From: Duganella sp. BuS-21
GTDB taxonomy: Bacteria; Pseudomonadota; Gammaproteobacteria; Burkholderiales; Burkholderiaceae_D
Assembly: GCA_041874725.1 (NCBI GenBank)
Contig: CP097466.1
Coordinates: 4,464,001 to 4,528,000, forward strand
Length of the DNA: 64,000 nt
Reading direction: 5' to 3'
In this document: positions 41,711 through 49,331 of the stretch, piece after piece
Layout of the letters: every line of letters starts with the position of its first letter
How positions within the stretch are numbered: the stretch's first letter is position 1
The notes under the pieces: model-generated
The model's database searches: none
Told to the model about the DNA's origin: nothing
The model's input: only the letters and a program-made list of their open reading frames with translations
Program-made: the position numbers and the translations under genes

Positions 41711-42331
41711 ATGTCTCTTAATTCGCCTACCTTGGGCGCGCTCATGCGCGGCCTGCGCAGCCGGAAGGGCTGGACGCTGAAACAAATGAGTGCGGAAAGT
41801 GGCATCCCGGTCTCGACCTTGTCGAAGGTCGAACACGATCGCCTGACCCTGACCTACGAAAAGCTGTACCAACTGGCCCAGCGGCTGGGGCTAAGAATGT
41901 CGGAACTGTTTGCGGAAGAAAGCGAGGACGCGGTGACGCCGACCGCGCGCCGCAGCCTGGGCGACCTGTCGCACGCGGTGCGGGTGGAAACGCCGAACTA
42001 CGACTACCACTACCTGTGCGCCGAGTTGCGCCGCAAGCGCATGATCCCGGTGATCGCCAAGGTGCGCGCCAAGACCGCCAAGCAGTTCGGCAATCTGGCG
42101 CATCATTCAGGGGAAGAGTTTTCGTATGTGCTGAAGGGCAGCGTGGTGGTCACCACCGAGTTCTACGACCCGGTGGTGCTGCACGAGGGGCAGTCGATCT
42201 ACTTCGATTCCAGCATGGGCCACGCCTACCTCACCGCCGAAGGCTGCGACGAGGCGCTGGTGCTGACCGTGATGTCGAGCGCGGACGAGGAACAGATGGA
42301 TACCCTGATCCACAAGCACGCCGAGAATTAA
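41711..42331 (+). CDS. XRE-family regulator with C-terminal cupin domain
   Basis: A 206-residue regulator. Residues about 8-68 form an XRE helix-turn-helix (LGALMRGLRSRKGWTLKQMS, SGIPVSTLSKVEHDRLTLTY). Residues 110-200 form a small cupin (HHSGEEFSYVLKGSVVVTTE, YFDSSMGHAYLTAEG) that would bind an effector. XRE-cupin proteins often control amino-acid, polyamine or peptide use. This one diverges from the seven-gene peptide/D-glutamate operon and is the obvious regulator. The ATG at 41711 gives MSLNSPT; a TTG two codons earlier is less likely. Confidence 0.9.
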   Translation: MSLNSPTLGALMRGLRSRKGWTLKQMSAESGIPVSTLSKVEHDRLTLTYEKLYQLAQRLGLRMSELFAEESEDAVTPTARRSLGDLSHAVRVETPNYDYHYLCAELRRKRMIPVIAKVRAKTAKQFGNLAHHSGEEFSYVLKGSVVVTTEFYDPVVLHEGQSIYFDSSMGHAYLTAEGCDEALVLTVMSSADEEQMDTLIHKHAEN

Positions 42332-42437
42332 AAATTCGAATAAACGTTATGCGGTAAATTGTATTTTCAAATAATTTGCCATGCCGGATGATGGTTGGAC
42401 AGCAGTTACAACAACAACCATCATCACGGAGACAACC

Positions 42438-43622
42438 ATGCGCAAGTTCCAACGGGCGGCCGCAGGCGCCCTGCTATCCATCCTCTTCATCAACGTGCAG
42501 GCGGCCGATGCACCGCCGGTGCGCATCGGCGTCATCACCTCGCTGAGCGGCGTGGCCGCGCAGAGCGGAGAGCAGATGAAGGCCGGCATCGACACCTGGC
42601 TGCGCATGCATGGCGACGGCGCCGGCGGCCGCAAGCTGCAGGTGATTTACAAGGACGACACCGGCGCGCAGCCGGAGGTGGCCAAGCGCCTGGCGGGAGA
42701 GCTGATCGGCCGCGAACAGGTCGACGTGCTGGCCGGCTTTGTCTTCACGCCCAACGCGGTGGCGGCGGCCGGCGTGGCCGACCGCGCCAGGAAACCGCTG
42801 GTGATCATGAACGCCGCCGCTTCCGCCATCACGGCGCGCTCGCCGTACGTCACGCGGACTTCGTACACCATCGCCCAGTCGGTGCAGCCGTTGGCCGAAT
42901 GGGCTTACAAGACTGGCTCGCGCCGCGTGTTCTCCATCGTGGCCGACTACGTGCCGGGCCAGGAAGCGCACACCTGGTTCAGCAGCAGCTTCACCGCCAA
43001 GGGCGGCGTCATTGTCGATAGCGTGAAGGTGCCCTTGTCCACCGTCGATTTCAGCGCCTACCTGCAGCGCATCAAGGACGCCAGGCCGGACGCCATCCAC
43101 GTGTTCCTGCCCAACGGCCAGCCGATGGTATCGTTCATGAAGAGCTACAAAGAAAAGGGATTGGACAAGGCCGGCATCCGCTTCCTGGGTGGCGAGGGCT
43201 GGGCCGACGAGGATGTGCTGAATGCGGCCGGCGCCTCGATGCAGGGCATCTACACTGCCGGCTTCTATACCTTCTCGCGGCAGGGTGCGGACAATGCCGC
43301 GTTCACGGCGGCGTTTGCGAAAACCGTCGGCCAGCGTTTCAAGCCCAACTTCCAGGCGGTGGCCGCGTATGACGGCATGGCGCTGATCGCCGCTGCCCTG
43401 CAGCGGACCAAGGGCGACGCCGGTGGCGAGGCGTTCATGGCTGCGTTGAAAGGCTACCGCGCCGACAGTCCTCGCGGCACAGTCAGCATCGACGACAAGA
43501 CCAGGGATATCGTGCAGACCATCTACATCCGCCGCATCGACAAGCAGGCCGACGGCCACTACGCCGCCACCGAGATCGACCGCTACGACGCCGTGCGCGA
43601 TCCGGCCAAGCCGCTCGACTAA
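42438..43622 (+). CDS. Periplasmic amino-acid-type ABC substrate-binding protein (Leu/Ile/Val family), solo
   Basis: A 394-residue exported binding protein. The signal peptide is MRKFQRAAAGALLSILFINV. The mature protein begins VRIGVITSLSGVAAQSGEQM and continues with the two-lobed type I fold (DTGAQPEVAKRLAGELI, VDVLAGFVFTPNAVAAAGVA). Such proteins bind branched-chain amino acids, amides or aromatic acids. No ABC permease or ATPase genes are adjacent, so it either uses a distant transporter or serves as a sensor. It lies 106 nt after the XRE-cupin gene on the same strand and may share its regulation. GGAG precedes the ATG. Confidence 0.9.
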   Translation: MRKFQRAAAGALLSILFINVQAADAPPVRIGVITSLSGVAAQSGEQMKAGIDTWLRMHGDGAGGRKLQVIYKDDTGAQPEVAKRLAGELIGREQVDVLAGFVFTPNAVAAAGVADRARKPLVIMNAAASAITARSPYVTRTSYTIAQSVQPLAEWAYKTGSRRVFSIVADYVPGQEAHTWFSSSFTAKGGVIVDSVKVPLSTVDFSAYLQRIKDARPDAIHVFLPNGQPMVSFMKSYKEKGLDKAGIRFLGGEGWADEDVLNAAGASMQGIYTAGFYTFSRQGADNAAFTAAFAKTVGQRFKPNFQAVAAYDGMALIAAALQRTKGDAGGEAFMAALKGYRADSPRGTVSIDDKTRDIVQTIYIRRIDKQADGHYAATEIDRYDAVRDPAKPLD

Positions 43623-43652
43623 GCCGCTGCTAAGCCGCTGCTAAGCCGCTGC
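43621..43652. repeat. 11-bp tandem repeat, nearly three copies
   Basis: AAGCCGCTGCT is repeated at 43621 and 43632, followed by a 10-base partial copy, beginning at the stop codon of the binding-protein gene. It is probably replication slippage. Confidence 0.75.
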
Positions 43653-43660
43653 GGTACAAA

Positions 43661-43682
43661 AAGGGCAGCCTTGGCTGCCCTT
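43661..43682. terminator. Bidirectional hairpin terminator
   Basis: AAGGGCAGCC and GGCTGCCCTT form a perfect 10-bp stem with a two-base centre. An A-run (AAAAA) stands on the left side, making a T-run for minus-strand transcripts. It lies between the convergent binding-protein and hydrolase genes and could terminate both. Confidence 0.7.
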
Positions 43683-43689
43683 GGCTTGC

Positions 43690-44670
43690 TTACTTGAGTG
43701 TGCGGCCGAGGAAGGTGCGCATCAGTGAGCCGATCTTCGCGCTCTCTTCTTCCAGCGCGAAGTGGCCGGTGTCGAGTATGTGCAGTTCCGCTTTCGGCAA
43801 GTCGCGCAGGTAGGGATGGGCGCCGGCCGGTGGGAAGATTTTGTCGCCCTTGCCCCAGACGATCAGCATCGGCGGCTGGTGCTTGCGGAAGTAGGCCTGC
43901 CATTCCGGATAGTGCGGCGGATTGGTGCCGTAGCTGTGGAACATCTCGATCTGGATGTCCTTGTTGCCGGGACGGTCCAGATAAGCCTGGTCGACGGTCC
44001 AGGCATCCGGACTGATGCGCGAGACATCATGCGCGCCTTCTGTGTACTGCCACTTGGTGCCGGACAGCTCCAGCAGCGGCCGCAGCTTGGAACCGTTGGC
44101 TTCCGTTTTCTCGCCCCAGTACACCTTCACCGGCGCCCAGAATTCATTGGCCAGGCCCTCGTCGTAGGCATTGCCGTTCTGGACCACGATGGCGGTCACG
44201 CGCTCGGGATGGGCGGCGGCCAGACGGTAGCCGATCGGCGCGCCGTAGTCTTGCACATACAGCGCGTATTTCGATGCGCCGACCGCGACGGTGAATTTGT
44301 CGATCACCTTGGCCAGGTTATCGAAGCTGTAGGTGAATTTGTCCATCGGCGGCATGTCGCTCTGGCCGTAACCGGGATAGTCGGGCGCGATCACGTGGTA
44401 GCGGTCGGCCAGCAGGGGAATCAGGTTGCGGAACATCTGCGACGAAGTCGGGAAGCCGTGCAGCAGCAACAGCGTCGGTGCATTCTTCGGACCGGCCTCG
44501 CGATAGAAAACGTTGACGCCGTCGATGTTCACGGTGCGATAGCTGACGGCGGCGGTGTTGGCGACATTCGGCGCGGCGGCCGGCGCAGCCATTGCCGGCA
44601 CGAAGAACGACAGCGACACGCTGACCGCCAGCGCGGCCACGGATTGCATCAGGAGGGTGGAGGTTTTCAT
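43690..44670 (-). CDS. Exported alpha/beta hydrolase, haloalkane-dehalogenase/epoxide-hydrolase-like
   Basis: A 326-residue protein with a signal peptide (to about residue 28, PAMAAPA). Core motifs are [18 protein letters not shown] (oxyanion HGFP), [11 protein letters not shown] and the nucleophile elbow [12 protein letters not shown], where Asp replaces Ser as in epoxide hydrolases and haloalkane dehalogenases. The catalytic His is in [12 protein letters not shown]. Its substrate is unknown. It is 12 nt downstream of the DsrE-like gene and shares a promoter carrying a GCGAAATAATG palindrome. Confidence 0.88.
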   Translation of the reverse strand: MKTSTLLMQSVAALAVSVSLSFFVPAMAAPAAAPNVANTAAVSYRTVNIDGVNVFYREAGPKNAPTLLLLHGFPTSSQMFRNLIPLLADRYHVIAPDYPGYGQSDMPPMDKFTYSFDNLAKVIDKFTVAVGASKYALYVQDYGAPIGYRLAAAHPERVTAIVVQNGNAYDEGLANEFWAPVKVYWGEKTEANGSKLRPLLELSGTKWQYTEGAHDVSRISPDAWTVDQAYLDRPGNKDIQIEMFHSYGTNPPHYPEWQAYFRKHQPPMLIVWGKGDKIFPPAGAHPYLRDLPKAELHILDTGHFALEEESAKIGSLMRTFLGRTLK

Positions 44671-44682
44671 GATGGCGCTCGC

Positions 44683-45054
44683 TTAGAAGTTGAACACGGT
44701 ATAGCCGTCGGCGGCGATCTGAGCGATGCTCGGCAGACCCGAGGTACCCGGCACGCTGTTATCGGTAATCAGGTCGAAGCCCGATTTCTCGGCCTCTTCC
44801 CGCGCGCCGAACACATCGGCGCAGCCGCAGGAAATGCCGACCACGGAGACTTCCACCGCCTTGTACAGCGCGTGTACCGGATGCGCGGTGTCGGCCAGTA
44901 CGCCGGGCCAACGGGTGCCCGTGCCCTGGAAGTAGATGCCGACTTCCGTGCCCTTCTGCTGAAAGTCATAGGCTGCCGCCAATGCGTTGAATACACGGCC
45001 CAGGGCTTCTTCGCCGGCTTTGGGATCGGACAGGATGATGATGGCTGCTTTCAT
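44683..45054 (-). CDS. DsrE/DsrF-like small sulfur-relay family protein
   Basis: A 123-residue cytoplasmic protein with the DsrE fold: KAAIIILSDPKAGEEALGRV, VGIYFQGTGTRWP and the SCGCADVFGAREEAE segment, whose cysteines are in the usual active position. Members take part in sulfur transfer or have unknown roles. AAGGAGA stands before the ATG. It is the first gene of a two-gene unit with the exported hydrolase, under the palindromic site at 45108-45145. Confidence 0.85.
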   Translation of the reverse strand: MKAAIIILSDPKAGEEALGRVFNALAAAYDFQQKGTEVGIYFQGTGTRWPGVLADTAHPVHALYKAVEVSVVGISCGCADVFGAREEAEKSGFDLITDNSVPGTSGLPSIAQIAADGYTVFNF

Positions 45055-45107
45055 GCTCGTTCTCCTTCAGGTTGGATGGTGAGTCCATTCTAGGCATTGA
45101 GGAGAAT

Positions 45108-45145
45108 GAGCGAAATAATGCACAGATCAATTCATTGTTTCGCTC
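45108..45145. promoter_or_regulatory. Palindromic operator candidate upstream of the DsrE/hydrolase unit
   Basis: GAGCGAAATAATG (45108-45120) and CATTGTTTCGCTC (45133-45145) are inverted repeats matching at 12 of 13 positions with a 12-bp spacer. The site lies 54 bp upstream of the DsrE start. A related pair with the same GCGAAATA core occurs at 45374-45426. Confidence 0.6.
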
Positions 45146-45154
45146 GGAGAAATG

Positions 45155-45361
45155 CTAACCGGGGCTGAGATCGGAGTGCGCGCGCAGGTCAGGCGGACAT
45201 TACGGGTGGTGCGCAACAGCAGTTTCACGCCCAGATGCTGCGCCAGCCCGGAGATGGCGCGTCACCGCCGCCGGCGACAAGTCGGGGCGGCGCGCGGCGG
45301 CGGCGAAACGCTCCTCCTCGCCGACGCAAATGAACATCGTCATCAGGTGCAGTTGATCCAT
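45155..45361 (-). pseudogene. LysR-family regulator, frameshifted N-terminal stub
   Basis: The minus strand from 45361 begins MDQLHLMTMFICVGEEERFA and AAARRPDLSPAAVTRHL, the helix-turn-helix of a LysR regulator, with CCAGGAG before the ATG. It then loses frame, and the next recognisable stretch (AQHLGVKLLLRTTRNVRLT) is in another frame. The effector-binding domain is absent and the sequence ends within 200 bp. It sits between the two GCGAAATA palindromes and was probably their regulator before decay. Confidence 0.7.
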
Positions 45362-45373
45362 TCATTACTCCTG

Positions 45374-45426
45374 GCGAAATACTGACTTACGTTTGGCGGG
45401 TATTCTTGTTTGGTCCATTATTTCGC
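45374..45426. promoter_or_regulatory. Inverted GCGAAATA pair upstream of the oxidase/reductase unit
   Basis: GCGAAATA at 45374-45381 and TATTTCGC at 45419-45426 are exact inverted copies, 37 bp apart, in the promoter region of the gene at 45466. The same core forms the palindrome at 45108-45145. Confidence 0.5.
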
Positions 45427-45465
45427 AAAATACCGAGACCAGCAATTAACTTCGGGAGAACCGCG

Positions 45466-46392
45466 ATGGACAAGCAGGAAGGATTCCACGCCGGCGAGCG
45501 TGCCATGCAGCACTCGGCCGGCGAAACGGCCATCGCCGACCGGAATATCTCCGTACTCAGCGACACCGTACTGGCCGGCGCCCGCCCCTTCATCTCCAAG
45601 CAATTCATGGGGGTGCTGGCCAGCATCGACGCCGAAGGACGGGTGTGGTCGTCGCTGTTATTCGGCAAGCCCGGCTTCCTGCACACCGACAGCGGCCGCT
45701 CGATCCTGGTCGACGTGCCGGACAAGGACCGCGACCTGTCCGATCCGCTGTGGGCCAATATCGCGCAAAATCCCGACATCGGCATGCTGTTCATCGAACT
45801 CGGCTCGCGCCGGCGCTACCGCGTCAACGGCACGCTGGCGAATCTCAATCCTCAGGGCATCGAAGTTGCGATTCGCGAAGCCTATCCCAACTGCCCCAAG
45901 TACATTCAACGGCGCCATCTGCGCCAGCAGGGCGAGGTGCGCTTGCCGGTGCAGAGCGCGCAAGGCACGGTGCTGCGCGGCATGGTCGAGGACATCCTGC
46001 GCCAGGCCGACACCGTGTTCGTCGCCAGCCGCCATGTGGAGATGGGCGCAGACGCCTCGCACCGGGGCGGCACGGCCGGCTTCGTGCAGCAGTTGAACGA
46101 GACCACGCTGCGCATCCCGGACTTCCACGGCAACAGCCTGTTCAACACCTTGGGCAACTGGCATGTCGATCCGCGCGGCGGCCTGGCCATTCCAGACTTC
46201 CCCAACAACCAGTTGCTGCAGTTGACCGGCACGGTCGCCATCCACTGGCACCAGGACGACGCCGCCAACCAGACCGGCGGCACCAAGCGTTTCTGGGAAT
46301 TCAAGGTCGAACGCTGGATCTTGCGCGACATTCCGCAGGCGCTGGAATGGGAATACCTGGACGCCTCGCCCTTCAACCCGCCGATTCCTTGA
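45466..46392 (+). CDS. Pyridoxamine-5'-phosphate-oxidase-like flavin protein
   Basis: A 308-residue cytoplasmic protein with a split-barrel flavin-binding fold. GFLHTDSGRSILVDVPDKDR, IGMLFIELGSRRRYRVNG and LGNWHVDPRGGLAIPDFPNN are the recognisable segments. In many bacteria this module is fused to a ferredoxin-reductase-type FAD/2Fe-2S module; here the two are adjacent genes separated by only 7 nt. Together they probably form an NAD(P)H-driven flavin oxidoreductase; the substrate is unknown. GGGAGAA lies before the ATG at 45466. Confidence 0.83.
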   Translation: MDKQEGFHAGERAMQHSAGETAIADRNISVLSDTVLAGARPFISKQFMGVLASIDAEGRVWSSLLFGKPGFLHTDSGRSILVDVPDKDRDLSDPLWANIAQNPDIGMLFIELGSRRRYRVNGTLANLNPQGIEVAIREAYPNCPKYIQRRHLRQQGEVRLPVQSAQGTVLRGMVEDILRQADTVFVASRHVEMGADASHRGGTAGFVQQLNETTLRIPDFHGNSLFNTLGNWHVDPRGGLAIPDFPNNQLLQLTGTVAIHWHQDDAANQTGGTKRFWEFKVERWILRDIPQALEWEYLDASPFNPPIP

Positions 46393-46399
46393 GGCCGTG

Positions 46400-47347
46400 A
46401 TGGACTATCTGATCTCCGACATCATCGATCGCGGCACCGGCGTTAAGGAATTCCAGTTGCGTCGGCTGGACGGCGGCGCACTGGCGCCGTGGCGGCCCGG
46501 ATCGCACATCATGCTGCGCTTCCGCGCCGCCAGCGGTTGCCGCTACGAACGCCACTATTCACTGGTGGGCGTGCCCGGCGCGGCCGAGGTCTACCGCATC
46601 GCCGTGCAGCGCGAGGCCAACGGCAAAGGCGGCTCGCGCAGCCTGCACGACGAGCTGCGCACCGGCATGCTGATCGACGTCGACGGCCCGCACGACGGCT
46701 TCCCACTCGACACCAGCGGCGCCGGACGCGTGCTGCTGGTGGCCGGCGGCATCGGCATCACGCCGCTGATTTCCATGGCGCACGCGCTGGGCCTCGACGG
46801 CAAGCCCTACACCCTGCACTACCTGGCGCGCAACGCCGACCGCCTGCAATTGCTGGACGAGCTGCGCACGGCGACGTCGGCAACCGTGCTGCCGCATCTG
46901 TCGGCGCTACACGGACATGCCGACCTGGCGGTCATGCTGGGGCCGTATCAGATGGGCGACATGCTGTACGCCTGCGGACCGACGCCGCTGCTGCAGGCGC
47001 TGGTCGTAGCCGGCCAGCGGCAAGGCTGGCCCGCCGCCGCCCTGCGTTTCGAAAGCTTCGGCGGCCGCGCGCAAGCCGGCGACGTGGCGCTGACGGTGGA
47101 ACTGTCGCTGTCGGAAATCACGGTGGACGTCGCGCCCGGCACCTCGATCCTCGATGCGCTGATCGCGGCCGACGTGTTTGTCTCGTATGAGTGCAAGCGC
47201 GGCGAATGCGGCAATTGCTATACGGAGGTGCTGGAAGGTCAGCCCCTGCACCGCGACCTGTGCCTGACGCCGGCCATGCGCGCAGGCGGCATGTGCACCT
47301 GCGTGTCGTGGGCCGGCCCGCCGGGCCGGCTGGTGCTGGCCTTGTGA
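46400..47347 (+). CDS. Ferredoxin-reductase-type oxidoreductase with C-terminal 2Fe-2S domain (PDR/VanB family)
   Basis: A 315-residue electron-transfer protein. An FMN/FAD-binding barrel (YERHYSLVGVPGA) and an NAD(P)-binding domain (VLLVAGGIGITPLISMAHAL, LYACGPTPLLQAL) are followed by a plant-type ferredoxin domain whose cluster cysteines are in YECKRGECGNCYTEVL and a distal Cys near the end. It resembles vanillate-demethylase and phthalate-dioxygenase reductases. The partner is most likely the flavin protein just upstream. The ATG at 46400 has GAGG at ideal spacing; a GTG one codon earlier is an alternative. Confidence 0.9.
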   Translation: MDYLISDIIDRGTGVKEFQLRRLDGGALAPWRPGSHIMLRFRAASGCRYERHYSLVGVPGAAEVYRIAVQREANGKGGSRSLHDELRTGMLIDVDGPHDGFPLDTSGAGRVLLVAGGIGITPLISMAHALGLDGKPYTLHYLARNADRLQLLDELRTATSATVLPHLSALHGHADLAVMLGPYQMGDMLYACGPTPLLQALVVAGQRQGWPAAALRFESFGGRAQAGDVALTVELSLSEITVDVAPGTSILDALIAADVFVSYECKRGECGNCYTEVLEGQPLHRDLCLTPAMRAGGMCTCVSWAGPPGRLVLAL

Positions 47348-47356
47348 GTTGAACGA

Positions 47357-47815
47357 TTACTTCACGTCGAGCAGTTCGACGTCGAAGATCAGGGTGGAGT
47401 TCGGCGGAATCGGGCCGGCGCCGCGTTCACCATAGCCCATGTGGGCCGGTACGATCAGGGTGCGCTTGCCGCCGATCTTCATGCCTTGCACGCCTTCGTC
47501 CCAACCTGGAATCACCTGTCCGGCGCCTAGCTGGAAGCTGAACGGCTCGCGTCCCACCGAGGAATCGAACTGCGCGCCATGTTGCTGCGGCGCTTTCGGC
47601 TCATACAGCCAGCCGGTGTAGTTGACCACGGCCTGGGTGCCCGCCACGGCTTCCTTGCCGGTGCCGACCTGGGTGTCGATTTTTTGCAGCGGGGCAGCGG
47701 CGGCGGCGGCCGAAGCCGATGGCGATTCAGTCGTCGGCGTTTTGGCGCGGTCGCAGCCGGCCAGGGTCACACTCAGGGTCAGGCCGATCACGCACGAGGT
47801 AAGCAGATGTTTCAT
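47357..47815 (-). CDS. FKBP-type peptidyl-prolyl isomerase, lipoprotein
   Basis: A 152-residue protein with a lipobox (TLAGC) predicting lipid attachment and an Ala-rich linker. An FKBP domain covers residues about 45-152: [50 protein letters not shown] and [21 protein letters not shown]. The active-site aromatic and Asp residues are conserved. It would speed proline isomerisation during folding of envelope proteins. It is a single gene, 22 nt after the diguanylate cyclase start region on the same strand. Confidence 0.93.
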   Translation of the reverse strand: MKHLLTSCVIGLTLSVTLAGCDRAKTPTTESPSASAAAAAAPLQKIDTQVGTGKEAVAGTQAVVNYTGWLYEPKAPQQHGAQFDSSVGREPFSFQLGAGQVIPGWDEGVQGMKIGGKRTLIVPAHMGYGERGAGPIPPNSTLIFDVELLDVK

Positions 47816-47837
47816 GTAGTCTTTCAATAAAGGGGGT

Positions 47838-48782
47838 TCAAGCTTCAGTTTCGCATACGCGGTCGCGTCCGGCCGACTTGGCCTGATACAGACGGCGGTC
47901 GACGCGGTCGAGGAATACATAGGCGTCGTCGTGGGCGCCGGGCACGACGGTACCGATGCCGATGCTCACCGTGACCATGCGGCCGACGCCGGACCGGGCG
48001 TGCGGCAGTTCCTTCTGCGCCAGCAGCTTGCGACAGCGTTCGGCCACGTTGCGGGCGGCGTGCTCATCCGTTGCCGGCAGCAGCAGTATAAATTCCTCGC
48101 CACCAAAACGGGCGCACAGATCGCGCGCGCGGGAAGCGCCGGTGTCGAGCGCCTGGGCCACGCGGCGCAGGCACTCGTCGCCCTGAACGTGGCCGTAATG
48201 GTCGTTGTATTGTTTGAAGTAGTCGATGTCGATCACCACCAGCGACAGCGGCTCGCCCGTGACGCGGGCCTTGGCCCACTCGACCGGATACAAGGTATCG
48301 AACATGCGGCGGTTGGCCACGCCGGTCAGGCTGTCGCGGTAGGACAGCACTTCCAGCTCGCGCTGCAGCTGCAGGATCTTGTCCTCGGCCTGCTTGCGCG
48401 CGGTGATGTCGAACATGAAGCCGACCAGCGCCTCGACGCTGCCGTCCTCGCGGCGCACCACGTGCACCACGTCGCGGATCCAGACATCGTCGCCGTCGGC
48501 GCTCAGGGCGCGGTAGTCGGCCTCGTGGTCGATGCCCTGCTGCGACTGCGCTACACAGAAGTCCACCGTCTTCTGGCGGTCTTCCTCATGGATGCGCTCG
48601 GCCCAATCGTTGACCGACCGCCAGCTGGCTTGCTTCCAGCCGAGCAGAGCCTCGATTTGCGGGCCGATGTAGGTAAATTGCATGCTGGCCCAGTCGATGC
48701 GCCACGGAATGGCGCGGGTCGATTCAAGCAAGGTGCGGTAGACGCCGGGATCCTCGGCGGTGTTGCTGTGCAGGGAAGTCAT
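47838..48782 (-). CDS. PAS-GGDEF diguanylate cyclase
   Basis: A 314-residue protein. A PAS domain of the PAS_3 type covers residues about 20-130 ([36 protein letters not shown]). A short coiled linker leads to a GGDEF domain with [13 protein letters not shown], the metal site [14 protein letters not shown], active-site GGEEF at 227-231 and an RxxD inhibitory site (RARD, 218-221). It should synthesise cyclic di-GMP under PAS control. The ATG at 48782 was chosen over a TTG one codon earlier. Confidence 0.92.
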   Translation of the reverse strand: MTSLHSNTAEDPGVYRTLLESTRAIPWRIDWASMQFTYIGPQIEALLGWKQASWRSVNDWAERIHEEDRQKTVDFCVAQSQQGIDHEADYRALSADGDDVWIRDVVHVVRREDGSVEALVGFMFDITARKQAEDKILQLQRELEVLSYRDSLTGVANRRMFDTLYPVEWAKARVTGEPLSLVVIDIDYFKQYNDHYGHVQGDECLRRVAQALDTGASRARDLCARFGGEEFILLLPATDEHAARNVAERCRKLLAQKELPHARSGVGRMVTVSIGIGTVVPGAHDDAYVFLDRVDRRLYQAKSAGRDRVCETEA

Positions 48783-48865
48783 CAATCTTGGAAGTCAGCG
48801 GGAACGGCGTCATTGTGCACTAGAATCGCCAGCTACGCCTACCTCCGTCTGCGCCTGCCGGCCGA

Positions 48866-49210
48866 CTAGGCAGCCAATTCGCGCAAGGGCGTCTCGGCCC
48901 GTGGCCGGGCGCGCCGCTCGGGCATAGGAAAGGTGGGCACCTCGCCCATGGCCGAGCAGGCGGCGATCAGCTTGAGCGCCGCCATGGGCTCGGCAAAGTC
49001 CACTTCGGCCGCAGACGTCAGCGTCCTAGGCGAGGTCGGCAGGATCGTCGAGAACTTGTCTTCAAGCCACAGCTCACGCACGGCGCGGATCTGAAGCTCC
49101 AGCATGATGGATTCCGGGCTATGGCTGCGCGCCACCACGGTGCCGCCCACGCTAAGCAGCATCTCGACGCCACCCTCGCCCCGGAAAAACGAAACAATCG
49201 CTGAGTTCAT
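48866..49210 (-). CDS. Hypothetical protein
   Basis: A 114-residue soluble protein beginning MNSAIVSFFRGEGGVEMLLS and ending in an Arg/Pro-rich tail. GGVEMLLSVGGTVVARSHSPESIM suggests a small alpha/beta domain, but I recognise no family. Codon use matches the neighbourhood and a G-rich ribosome site is present. It follows the large sensor kinase on the same strand, but an intrinsic terminator separates them. Confidence 0.55.
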   Translation of the reverse strand: MNSAIVSFFRGEGGVEMLLSVGGTVVARSHSPESIMLELQIRAVRELWLEDKFSTILPTSPRTLTSAAEVDFAEPMAALKLIAACSAMGEVPTFPMPERRARPRAETPLRELAA

Positions 49211-49228
49211 CTGTGCTACCCCACCCCA

Positions 49229-49255
49229 TAAAAAAACTGCCTCGGACAGAGGCAG
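49229..49255 (-). terminator. Intrinsic terminator after the sensor kinase gene
   Basis: On the minus strand CTGCCTC and GAGGCAG form a 7-bp stem around a five-base loop, followed by a run of seven T. It is located about 75 nt after the stop of the kinase gene at 49332. Confidence 0.8.
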
Positions 49256-49331
49256 GAAAAGATTTGATTCGAGAGTTGATTCAATCTACACACACTATAT
49301 CGACGCTACATGACGTCGGTGTGACACCCGA

